NCBI RefSeq assembly: GCF_003336755.1
Contig: NZ_QMDI01000003.1
Location: forward strand, 62,001 to 126,000
Length of the DNA stretch: 64,000 nucleotides
DNA from: Elioraea thermophila (ex Habib et al. 2022)
GTDB lineage: Bacteria > Pseudomonadota > Alphaproteobacteria > Acetobacterales > Acetobacteraceae
Direction: 5' to 3'
In this document: piece after piece, positions 56,581 through 64,000 of the stretch
Numbering within the stretch: position 1 is the stretch's first letter
How the letters are laid out: each line of letters opens with the position of its first letter
The notes under the pieces: model-generated
The model's database searches: none
Told to the model about the DNA's origin: nothing
Seen by the model: the letters and a program-made list of their open reading frames with translations, nothing else
Program-made: the position numbers and the translations under genes

Positions 56581-58008
56581 TCAGACCGAGTAGTACATCT
56601 CGAACTCGACCGGATGCGGGGTGTGCTCGAAGCGGTAGACCTCCTGCCACTTGAGCGCGATGTAGGACTCGATCTGGTCCTTGTTGAACACGTCGCCCTT
56701 GAGCAGGAACTCGTGGTCGGCCTCGAGCGACTGCAGTGCCTCGCGCAAGGAGCCGCACACCGTCGGGATGCCCTTCAGCTCCTCCGGCGGCAGGTCATAG
56801 AGGTCCTTGTCCATCGCATCCCCTGGATGGATGCGGTTCTGGATCCCATCGAGCCCCGCCATCAGCATCGCCGCGAAGGCGAGATAGGGGTTGGCGGAGG
56901 GATCGGGGAAGCGGACCTCGACGCGCTTGGCTTTCGGGCTCGTCGCGTAGGGAATACGGCAGGAGGCCGAACGATTGCGCGCCGAGTAGGCGAGCAGCAC
57001 GGGGGCCTCGAAGCCCGGGATCAGACGCTTGTAGGAGTTGGTGGTCGGGTTGGTGAAAGCATTGAGCGCCTTGGCGTGCTTGATGATGCCGCCGATGTAG
57101 TAGAGCGCGAGTTCGGAAAGGTCGGCGTAGCCGTTGCCGGCGAACAGCGGCTTGCCGCCCTTCCAGATCGACTGGTGCACGTGCATGCCTGAGCCGTTGT
57201 CGCCGTAGATCGGCTTCGGCATGAACGTCGCGGTCTTGCCGTAGCTGTGCGCGACGTTGTGGATGACGTACTTGTAGATCTGCATCTGGTCGGCCATGCG
57301 CACGAGCGTGTTGAACCGCATGCCGAGCTCGTGCTGGCTCTGCGCCACCTCGTGGTGATGCTTTTCGATGATCACCCCCATCTCACCCATGGTGGAGAGC
57401 ATCTCGGCGCGCAGGTCGCTCTCGCTGTCCACCGGCGGGACCGGGAAGTAGCCGCCCTTCACGGCGGGGCGGTGGCCCATGTTGCCTTCGGGGTAGTCCT
57501 TCAGGCTCGCTTGCGGGCCTTCGACGCTGTCGAGCTGGTAGATGCCGTAGTTGCCGCCCGTGCCGAACTTCACGCTGTCGAAGACGAAGAACTCCGCTTC
57601 GGGGCCGAAATAGGCGGTGTCACCGATGCCGGTGGACTTCAGGTACTCCTCGGCCTTCTTCGCGGTCGAGCGCGGGTCGCGCGTGTAGGCCTGGCCCGTG
57701 GAGGGCTCATAGATGTCGCAGAACAGGATCAGGGACGGCTTGGCCGCGAAGGGGTCCATGCACGCCGTCGTCGGGTCCGGCATCAGGATCATGTCGGACT
57801 CGTTGATCGCCTTCCAGCCGGCGATCGAGGAGCCGTCGAACATGATGCCGTCGGTGAAGGTGTCCTCGCCGATCGTGCTGACGTGCTGGGCGGTGTGCTG
57901 CCATTTGCCGCGCGGATCGGTGAATCGGAGATCGACGTATTCGACGGAGTGCTCCTTGATCATCTCGAGCACTTTCTTGACGTCTTCGGTCGCAGCCATT
58001 GTCCCCAT
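56581..58008 (-). CDS. glnA: Glutamine synthetase, type I
   Basis: Glutamine synthetase makes glutamine from glutamate, ammonia and ATP. The 475-residue protein has [11 protein letters not shown], the metal-site AEFFVFDSV and [17 protein letters not shown]. The ATP-binding [17 protein letters not shown] and the adenylylation site in KDLYDLP (about Tyr404) are also present. It is therefore the adenylylated GSI-beta kind. An ATG three codons later (57999) has better spacing from AGAGG and may be the real start. It lies 169 bases downstream of glnB in the same direction. Confidence 0.97.
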   Translation of the reverse strand: MGTMAATEDVKKVLEMIKEHSVEYVDLRFTDPRGKWQHTAQHVSTIGEDTFTDGIMFDGSSIAGWKAINESDMILMPDPTTACMDPFAAKPSLILFCDIYEPSTGQAYTRDPRSTAKKAEEYLKSTGIGDTAYFGPEAEFFVFDSVKFGTGGNYGIYQLDSVEGPQASLKDYPEGNMGHRPAVKGGYFPVPPVDSESDLRAEMLSTMGEMGVIIEKHHHEVAQSQHELGMRFNTLVRMADQMQIYKYVIHNVAHSYGKTATFMPKPIYGDNGSGMHVHQSIWKGGKPLFAGNGYADLSELALYYIGGIIKHAKALNAFTNPTTNSYKRLIPGFEAPVLLAYSARNRSASCRIPYATSPKAKRVEVRFPDPSANPYLAFAAMLMAGLDGIQNRIHPGDAMDKDLYDLPPEELKGIPTVCGSLREALQSLEADHEFLLKGDVFNKDQIESYIALKWQEVYRFEHTPHPVEFEMYYSV

Positions 58009-58177
58009 GACCTCTCGGGTTGCAGTCCAGTGGAAGGTTTGGGCCTGACGTGGCCCAGTGGTCAGACCGAACGGAGGCGGCGGCGTCCGCGCGCCGCGCC
58101 GCGTCCCAGTTCAGCCCTCGCCATCCGCCCCATGCACACGCCGGGCCGGACGGCGCAAGCCCCCCGCGCGGGGAGAG

Positions 58178-58654
<477 letters not shown>

Positions 58655-58731
58655 CTAAAACTTGAGCAGATCTTGCGCGGAAGACATCACCCCGCCACGA
58701 TCGACGATCACGAGGACTACGCCAGCGGACG

Positions 58732-59949
58732 ATGAAACCCCTCAACAGCCTGCTCGCCGCCACCGGCACCACGATCTTCACGGTGATGTCGGCGCTCGCC
58801 GCCGAACACGGCGCGATCAATCTCGGCCAGGGTTTTCCTGACGAGGAAGGGCCGGAGGCGGTTGTGCGCGCCGCTGCCGAGGCCCTGCTCGATGGCCGCA
58901 ACCAATACCCGCCGCTGACCGGTGTGCCTGAGCTCCGCCGCGCGGTGGCTGAGGCGAACCGGCGCTTCTGGGGCATCGCGGTCGATCCCGACAGCGAGGT
59001 CGTCGTCACTTCCGGTGCCACCGAGGCCATCACCGCCTCGCTGATGGCGCTGCTCGATCCGGGCGATGAGGTGGTGCTGATCGAACCGCTCTACGACACC
59101 TACCTGCCGGTGGTGCGGATGTTGGGCGCGGTGCCGCGCCTCGTGCGCCTCGAGCCGCCGCGCTGGGACCTGCCGCGCGCCGATCTCGCCGCTGCCTTCG
59201 GGCAGCGCACCAAAGCGCTCCTCCTGAACACGCCGCACAACCCGACCGCGAAGGTGTTCACCACGGCCGAACTCGCCTTCCTCGCCGACCTGCTCGCGCG
59301 CCACGACGCCTACGCCGTTTGCGACGAGGTGTACGAACACATCACCTTCGACGGCTGGCGGCACATCCCGCTGATGAGCCTGCCGGGGATGCGCGAACGG
59401 TGCGTGCGCATCGGCAGCGCGGGCAAGACGTTCAGCCTCACCGGCTGGAAGGTGGGCTACGTCACCGCCCCCGCCCCGCTCGCCCGCAGCATCGCCAAGG
59501 CGCACCAGCTGCTGACCTTCACCACGCCACCCAACCTGCAGCGCGCTGTGGCGGTCGGTCTCGGCCTGCCCGACGCGTACTTCGCGGGCCTCGCCGAAGG
59601 GCTTGCCGCCAAGCGAGACCGCCTTGCCCGCGGCCTCGCCGCCATCGGCTTCGAGGTGCTGGAGGCGCGGGGCTCCTACTTCGTCACCGCCGACATCCGC
59701 CCGCTCGGCATGGCGCGCGACGATGCGGCCTTCTGCCGTTGGCTCACCGAGACGGCGAAGGTGACCGCGATCCCGGTCAGCGCCTTCTATGCCGACCCCG
59801 CGACCGCACCGCGCCACCTCGTCCGCTTCGCCTTCTGCAAGCGCGACGCGACGATCGACGAGGCGCTGCGTCGGCTGGCCACGGCCTTCGCCGAGCGCAG
59901 GTCGGAGGCGGCTTCCGAGGCGTTGACGGGCCGCGCGGCGAGGGCGTAG
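58732..59949 (+). CDS. Class I aminotransferase (PLP)
   Basis: A 405-residue fold-type I PLP enzyme. INLGQGFPDEEG and RNQYPPLTGVPELR are at the N-terminus, and NTPHNPTAKVF is in the middle. The Schiff-base lysine is K232 in SAGKTFSLTGWKVGY. Overall it resembles the methionine/kynurenine aminotransferase-like subgroup (YbdL, KAT) by the YGxPPLxGxxELR-type start. The exact substrate is unknown. It is divergent from glnB and followed by tRNA-His after 17 bases. Confidence 0.9.
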   Translation: MKPLNSLLAATGTTIFTVMSALAAEHGAINLGQGFPDEEGPEAVVRAAAEALLDGRNQYPPLTGVPELRRAVAEANRRFWGIAVDPDSEVVVTSGATEAITASLMALLDPGDEVVLIEPLYDTYLPVVRMLGAVPRLVRLEPPRWDLPRADLAAAFGQRTKALLLNTPHNPTAKVFTTAELAFLADLLARHDAYAVCDEVYEHITFDGWRHIPLMSLPGMRERCVRIGSAGKTFSLTGWKVGYVTAPAPLARSIAKAHQLLTFTTPPNLQRAVAVGLGLPDAYFAGLAEGLAAKRDRLARGLAAIGFEVLEARGSYFVTADIRPLGMARDDAAFCRWLTETAKVTAIPVSAFYADPATAPRHLVRFAFCKRDATIDEALRRLATAFAERRSEAASEALTGRAARA

Positions 59950-59966
59950 GAAGCCCGCCTCGGGCG

Positions 59967-60042
59967 GCGGCCTTAGCTCAGTTGGTAGAGCGCCAGGTTG
60001 TGGTCCTGGATGTCACGGGTTCGAGTCCCGTAGGTCGCCCCA
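59967..60042 (+). tRNA. tRNA-His (anticodon GTG)
   Basis: The acceptor strands GCGGCCT and AGGTCGC pair with one G-U. The D arm has AGCTCAGTTGGTAGAGC. The anticodon stem CCAGG/CCTGG encloses loop TTGTGGT, giving anticodon GTG. The T arm is ACGGG-TTCGAGT-CCCGT. The discriminator is C73 and the CCA end is encoded. The base before the gene (59966) is G, matching the extra G-1 of histidine tRNAs that pairs with C73. Confidence 0.97.
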
Positions 60043-60121
60043 CCCCGCCGGCCGGGCCGTGATCGCTCGGCCTCAGCGACGCCGAAGCCAAATCAGCCGC
60101 TGCCGGGCCGCGAGGCCGCAC

Positions 60122-61072
60122 TCACGCCTGCGCGGTGTGGACGGGCTCCGCCGCCGTGAGGCCGAACATGGTCTCGAGGTTCTGCACCGCCGCGCCGGAG
60201 GCGCCCTTGCCCAGGTTGTCCAGCCGCGCGACCAGCACGGCGTGGGGGTGAGCCGCGTTGCGGAAGACGAACAGTTCGAGCCGGTTGGTGCCGTTCAGCG
60301 CTTCGGGTTCGAGGCGCGCCAGCCCGTCGGCGGCAACGACCGACACGTAGGTTGAACCGCGATAGTGCGCGGCGAGCACGGCCTCGAGGTCGGCCGCCTT
60401 CGGCCGCCCCGGCAGCGCATCGAGATGGAGCGGTATCGAGACCAGCATGCCCTGGCGGAAATTGCCGACCGAGGGGACGAAGATCGGCCGGCGTGAAAGC
60501 CCCGCGTAGCGCATGATCTCGGGCAGGTGCTTGTGCTCCAGCCCCAGGGCGTAGAGTTCGAACGGCGGCGCCTTCCCCTTCTCGTAGGCTTCGATCATCG
60601 CCCGCCCGCCACCGGAGTAGCCGGAAACGGCGTTGATGGTGAGCGGAAAGTCGGGCGGGATCAGCCCGGCATCGACGAGTGGGCGAAGAAGCGCGATCGC
60701 TCCGGTCGGATAGCAGCCCGGGTTGGCGACGCGTCGTGCCTGCGCGATCGCTGCCGGCTGGTCGGACGAGAGTTCAGGGAAACCGTAGACCCACCCTTCG
60801 GCGACGCGGTGTGCGGTGGAGGCGTCGAGCAGCCGCGGGCCTCCGCCCGGCAGCGAGGCGGCGAGGGCCACCGCCTCGCGCGCCGCCTCGTCGGGCAGGC
60901 AGAGCACGGCGACATCGGCCGACGCCATGGCTTCCGCCCGCGCGGCCGGGTCCTTGCGCCGTGCGGGGTCGACGGAAAGGAGGCGAAACTCGGAACGGTT
61001 CGCGAGCCGATCGCGGATCTGCAGCCCCGTCGTGCCCGCTTCGCCGTCGATGAAGACACGGATGGGCGCCAT
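60122..61072 (-). CDS. argC: N-acetyl-gamma-glutamyl-phosphate reductase, type 2
   Basis: ArgC is the third enzyme of arginine synthesis, reducing N-acetylglutamyl phosphate to the semialdehyde. The 316-residue protein is of the shorter type 2. The NADP loop region is [12 protein letters not shown], the catalytic Cys120 is in [11 protein letters not shown], and [14 protein letters not shown] and EHKHLPEI (catalytic His) follow. It lies downstream of rplM-rpsI on the same strand, with 95 bases between. Confidence 0.95.
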   Translation of the reverse strand: MAPIRVFIDGEAGTTGLQIRDRLANRSEFRLLSVDPARRKDPAARAEAMASADVAVLCLPDEAAREAVALAASLPGGGPRLLDASTAHRVAEGWVYGFPELSSDQPAAIAQARRVANPGCYPTGAIALLRPLVDAGLIPPDFPLTINAVSGYSGGGRAMIEAYEKGKAPPFELYALGLEHKHLPEIMRYAGLSRRPIFVPSVGNFRQGMLVSIPLHLDALPGRPKAADLEAVLAAHYRGSTYVSVVAADGLARLEPEALNGTNRLELFVFRNAAHPHAVLVARLDNLGKGASGAAVQNLETMFGLTAAEPVHTAQA

Positions 61073-61167
61073 CGCCTTCCCTCCTCGGCCCTCGGGCGAT
61101 CCTGGTCGGCGCAGCGGGGCTCGGCAAGGGCGCCGCAGCGCGCCCCCGCCCGAGCCCCACCCAGCGA

Positions 61168-61662
61168 TCAGCGCTTCGAGAACTGGAAGCTGCGGCGCGC
61201 CTTCCGTCGGCCGTACTTCTTGCGCTCGACCACGCGCGGGTCGCGCGTGAGCAGACCCGCCGCCTTGAGGATCTTGCGCAGCTCCGGGTCGTAGTTCACC
61301 AGCGCCCGGCTGATGCCGTGGCGAAGCGCGCCCGCCTGGCCGGAGAGGCCGCCGCCAGAGACGGTGCAGTACACGTCGAATTGGTTGTAGCGATCGGCGA
61401 CCAGGAAGGGCTGCGCGATCAGCATCCGCAGCACGGGGCGGGCGAAGTACTGCTCGGCCGTCCGCCCGTTCACCTCCATCTTGCCCGTGCCGGGTTTGAT
61501 CCAGACGCGGGCGACGGCGTCCTTGCGCCGCCCCGTGGCATAGGCGCGCCCCAGCGCGTCGCGCTTCGGTTCGCGCTTCGGTGCCTCCGCCGCGGCGGCG
61601 GTGCCGAGCCCCAACTCCTTCAGATCGGCGAGCGAACGGACGGCTTGCGCTTCCGCGGTCAT
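61168..61662 (-). CDS. rpsI: 30S ribosomal protein S9
   Basis: S9 binds 16S rRNA in the small-subunit head; its C-terminal tail reaches the P-site tRNA. The 164-residue protein has a 45-residue N-terminal extension, common in alphaproteobacteria. The core follows with [25 protein letters not shown] and [19 protein letters not shown], and the basic tail ends RRSFQFSKR. The stop of rplM is 2 bases before the start, the conserved rplM-rpsI pair. Confidence 0.97.
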   Translation of the reverse strand: MTAEAQAVRSLADLKELGLGTAAAAEAPKREPKRDALGRAYATGRRKDAVARVWIKPGTGKMEVNGRTAEQYFARPVLRMLIAQPFLVADRYNQFDVYCTVSGGGLSGQAGALRHGISRALVNYDPELRKILKAAGLLTRDPRVVERKKYGRRKARRSFQFSKR

Positions 61663-61664
61663 CG

Positions 61665-62129
61665 TCAGGCCACCTTGTTCTTGCGGTTCATCGCGGCGAC
61701 GTCGAGCGGCTTCGGGGCCTGGCCCTGGTGCGGATGGTTCGGCCCCGCATAGACGTGCAAATTGCGCATCTGCTTCCGACCCAGCGGGCCACGGGTGATC
61801 ATCCGCTCGACCGCCTTCTCGATCACGCGCTCGGGATGGCGTGAGGCGAGCCGCTGCCCGATGGTGCGTGCCTTCACCCCGCCGGGATAGCCCGTATGCC
61901 AGTAGAACACCTTGTCGTTCGCCTTGTTGCCCGTCACCCGCACCTTCTCGGCGTTGACGACGACGACGTGATCGCCGCAATCGACATGCGGCGTGAAGGT
62001 GGGCTTGTGCTTGCCGCGCAGCCGTGACGCGATCAGCGAGGCCAGCCGGCCGAGAACCAGGCCGTCGGCATCGATCAGCCACCACTCCTTCTTCACGTTG
62101 GAGGGCTTGAGCGAGGGCGTGCTCTTCAT
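61665..62129 (-). CDS. rplM: 50S ribosomal protein L13
   Basis: L13 is an early-assembly protein of the large subunit. The 154-residue protein begins [10 protein letters not shown]. It has [42 protein letters not shown] and [43 protein letters not shown] near the C-terminus marks L13. An ATG 23 codons upstream is open but not family-like. It is cotranscribed with rpsI. Confidence 0.97.
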   Translation of the reverse strand: MKSTPSLKPSNVKKEWWLIDADGLVLGRLASLIASRLRGKHKPTFTPHVDCGDHVVVVNAEKVRVTGNKANDKVFYWHTGYPGGVKARTIGQRLASRHPERVIEKAVERMITRGPLGRKQMRNLHVYAGPNHPHQGQAPKPLDVAAMNRKNKVA

Positions 62130-62241
62130 CGTTTCGTTCCGCAAAACCGCATCACTGCGCGAGGCGCGCTCACTACGCAGGGGGCGCCGGAAAGTCAAGC
62201 CGAAAGCCGCGTCGCAATGAGCGGTACCAGATTACCACAGC

Positions 62242-63126
62242 ATGCCGGCGTCTGAGGCGAGACCCCGCGTCGCCGTGCTCGCCGCCGGTCGCAGGACCGG
62301 TGCCGTGGTCGCACGCGCCCTGTGCACGGCGGGCTTCGCCGTGCGCGCGATCGTGCGCGATCGCACGCGCGCCACCGATGCACCGCGCGAGGCGGAACTC
62401 GTCGTCGCGCCGGACGCGGTCTCGCAGGCCGAAGCCTGCGCCGGCATGGACAGCGTCGTTTCCTGCGCCCCGGCCGAGGCGTCGGTCGCTCTTCTCTCCG
62501 CCCTCGCTCCGCCCTGGCCGCACCTCGTTCTGCTCGGCTCCACCCGGCGCTGGACCGCTTGGCCCGACCATCGCGCGGCGACGGTGATCGCGCTCGAACA
62601 CGCCTTCGCCGCCTTGGGCAGCCCGGGCGTGCTCCTCTATCCCACGATGATCTACGGCGCGGGCGGAGAGAACAACGTCCGCCGCATCGCCGCCCTCGCG
62701 CGCTTCGGCCTGGTTCCTTTGCCGAACGGTGGCCGTTCGCTGATTCAGCCCGTGCACACGGAGGATGTCGCGCGCGCGGTGGTTGCCGCCGTGCGACGGC
62801 GCCTGCGGCACCGCGAGCCGATCGTGCTCGCCGGGCCCGAGCCTGTGGCCTACGCCGACTTCGTGCGCGCGGTAGCGGCCGCGGCGGGACGACGTGTGGC
62901 CATCCTCCCGGTTCCGCTCGTCGTGGCGTTCGCCCTCGGCGCCATCGTTTCGGCTCTGCCTGGGCTGCCGCGGATCCGCCGCGCCGAGATCCGCCGCCTG
63001 GTCGAGGACAAGGCCTTCGACATCACCCTTGCGCGAGATCTTCTCGGTTTCGATCCGATGCCACTCCAAGTGGGGCTTGCGCGCACCTTCGGCCACGGCG
63101 ATATGCGCGAGGGGAGAATCCGCTGA
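62242..63126 (+). CDS. NAD(P)-binding epimerase/NmrA-like protein
   Basis: A 294-residue Rossmann-fold protein. It starts with a modified dinucleotide loop (VAVLAAGRRTGAVVARAL). It has LLGSTRRW at the fourth strand, LLYPTMIYGAGGENNVRRIA, and IQPVHTEDVARAVVAAV, as in NAD-dependent epimerases and NDUFA9-like proteins. A hydrophobic stretch lies near 225-245. No substrate can be named. It shares one base with the next gene (TGATG), so the two are coupled, and it is divergent from rplM. Confidence 0.83.
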   Translation: MPASEARPRVAVLAAGRRTGAVVARALCTAGFAVRAIVRDRTRATDAPREAELVVAPDAVSQAEACAGMDSVVSCAPAEASVALLSALAPPWPHLVLLGSTRRWTAWPDHRAATVIALEHAFAALGSPGVLLYPTMIYGAGGENNVRRIAALARFGLVPLPNGGRSLIQPVHTEDVARAVVAAVRRRLRHREPIVLAGPEPVAYADFVRAVAAAAGRRVAILPVPLVVAFALGAIVSALPGLPRIRRAEIRRLVEDKAFDITLARDLLGFDPMPLQVGLARTFGHGDMREGRIR

Positions 63127-64000
63127 TGCCCGTGCACAACCGAATCGCCGCGTTCCATGCCGAGATGACGGCATGGCGGCGCGACTTCCACGCCCATCCC
63201 GAACTCGCTTTTCAGGAGGAGCGGACGAGCCGCATCGTCGCCGAAAAGCTGAAGGCCTTCGGGGTCGACGAGGTGCACACGGGGATCGCGAAGACCGGTG
63301 TGGTCGGTGTCATCCGTGGCGCGCGCCCAGGCGCCCGCGCGATCGGGTTGCGCGCCGACATGGATGCGCTGCCGATCCGCGAGGAAACCGGTCTTCCTTA
63401 CGCCTCGACCCGGCCGGGCGTGATGCACGCCTGCGGCCATGACGGGCACACCGCCATGCTGCTCGGCGCAGCGAAATATCTTGCCGAGACGCGGAACTTC
63501 GCCGGCACGGTCTACGTCATCTTCCAGCCGGCGGAGGAGATGCTGGGCGGGGCCAAGGTGATGATCGACGAGGGGCTGTTCGAGCGCTTCCCCGTCGAGC
63601 ACGTGTTCGGGCTGCACAACTGGCCGCGCGCACCGTTCGGCCTGTTCCTGTGGCGGAACGGCCCCGTCATGGCGGCGGTGGCGGGGATCGACATCGTCAT
63701 CCGCGGCAAGGGCGCGCACGGCGCGATGCCCAATCTCGGCATCGACCCGGTGCTCGCCGCCGCGCACGTGATCACCGCCGTGCAGGGCATCGTGTCGCGC
63801 AACCTTGAGCCGACCGACGCCGGCGTGGTCTCCATCACCTGGCTGGAGGGAGGCGATGCGCACAACGTGATCCCCGAAACGGTGCGGCTGCGCGGCACTG
63901 CGCGCTGGTTCACGCCGGAGGCGGGCGAGCTGATCGAGCGACGTTTGGCGGAGACCGCGCGGCACGTCGCGGCGGCCTTCGGCGCGACCGCTGAGGTGAC
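63126..64000 (+). CDS. M20-family amidohydrolase (partial, 3' end outside window)
   Basis: The first 291 residues are of the amidohydrolase/hippuricase-like M20D metallopeptidase family. These enzymes remove acyl or amino-acid groups from amides. Seen: WRRDFHAHPELAFQEERTS, GLRADMDALPI and VMHACGHDGHTAMLLGAA with metal ligands Cys and His. YVIFQPAEEMLGGAKVMI has the catalytic Glu, and GLHNWPRAPFG is present. The start of the dimerisation domain is at about 185. The ATG overlaps the upstream gene by one base. The substrate is unknown. Confidence 0.9.
   Translation, partial: MPVHNRIAAFHAEMTAWRRDFHAHPELAFQEERTSRIVAEKLKAFGVDEVHTGIAKTGVVGVIRGARPGARAIGLRADMDALPIREETGLPYASTRPGVMHACGHDGHTAMLLGAAKYLAETRNFAGTVYVIFQPAEEMLGGAKVMIDEGLFERFPVEHVFGLHNWPRAPFGLFLWRNGPVMAAVAGIDIVIRGKGAHGAMPNLGIDPVLAAAHVITAVQGIVSRNLEPTDAGVVSITWLEGGDAHNVIPETVRLRGTARWFTPEAGELIERRLAETARHVAAAFGATAEV

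Overview
The window is a very GC-rich stretch of chromosome from an alphaproteobacterium. The following support this placement: a circularly permuted tmRNA gene with an ANDN-type tag, an alphaproteobacterial SspB, the gene order after ftsZ (lpxC, bamD, recN, ligA), a short type-2 ArgC, and a MiaA C-terminus of the alphaproteobacterial kind. The extreme GC bias suggests Rhodospirillales/Acetobacteraceae, but that last step is inference. Every gene looks like core chromosome. I saw no insertion sequence, prophage, CRISPR array or plasmid signature.

Left block (1-25980, nearly all minus strand). After the last codons of a plus-strand Xaa-Pro aminopeptidase comes one long division and cell-wall (dcw) cluster, read right to left: mraZ, rsmH, ftsL, ftsI, murE, murF, mraY, murD, ftsW, murG, murC, murB, ddl, ftsQ, ftsA, ftsZ, lpxC, bamD, recN, ligA and a TPR gene. 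Most genes from mraZ to ftsA overlap by 1-14 bases, usually as ATGA or GTGA. Three TGGG repeats at a 10-base period lie 110-134 bases upstream of mraZ, directly beside a -35-like hexamer, as expected for MraZ autoregulation.

Middle block (26279-39412). This holds the RNase P RNA gene, an AmpD-like amidase, a DjlA-like co-chaperone and a short CDF-type transporter on the minus strand. On the plus strand are a DUF1445/YcsI protein paired with a single-chain 5-oxoprolinase, then an AsmA-family protein. Minus-strand genes follow: a small ribbon-helix-helix protein, a VOC protein, a RidA-family protein, an unknown 72-residue protein and class I fumarase.

Second middle block (39510-50279). A permuted two-piece tmRNA gene lies just upstream of sspB on the same strand, so the tagging RNA and the adaptor for tagged proteins are neighbours. 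Then come thyX, an unknown protein, a ribokinase-family gene, an Mrp/ApbC ATPase, and the hflK-hflC-DUF2065-degP protein-quality-control run. serB and miaA are divergent, with 14 bases between their starts.

Right block (50276-64000). ilvB-ilvN-ilvC (branched-chain amino acids) starts inside the 3' end of miaA, with a good promoter-like sequence there. Next are an alpha/beta hydrolase, a SulP transporter, glnB-glnA (nitrogen), a class I aminotransferase, tRNA-His(GTG), argC, rplM-rpsI, an NAD(P)-binding protein and the first part of an M20 amidohydrolase cut by the window edge.

No wholly new system is evident. The most interesting points are the ssrA-sspB pair, the mraZ operator, the DUF1445-oxoprolinase pair, the long Pro/Ala-rich periplasmic tails on FtsL and FtsI, and several small unknown proteins.
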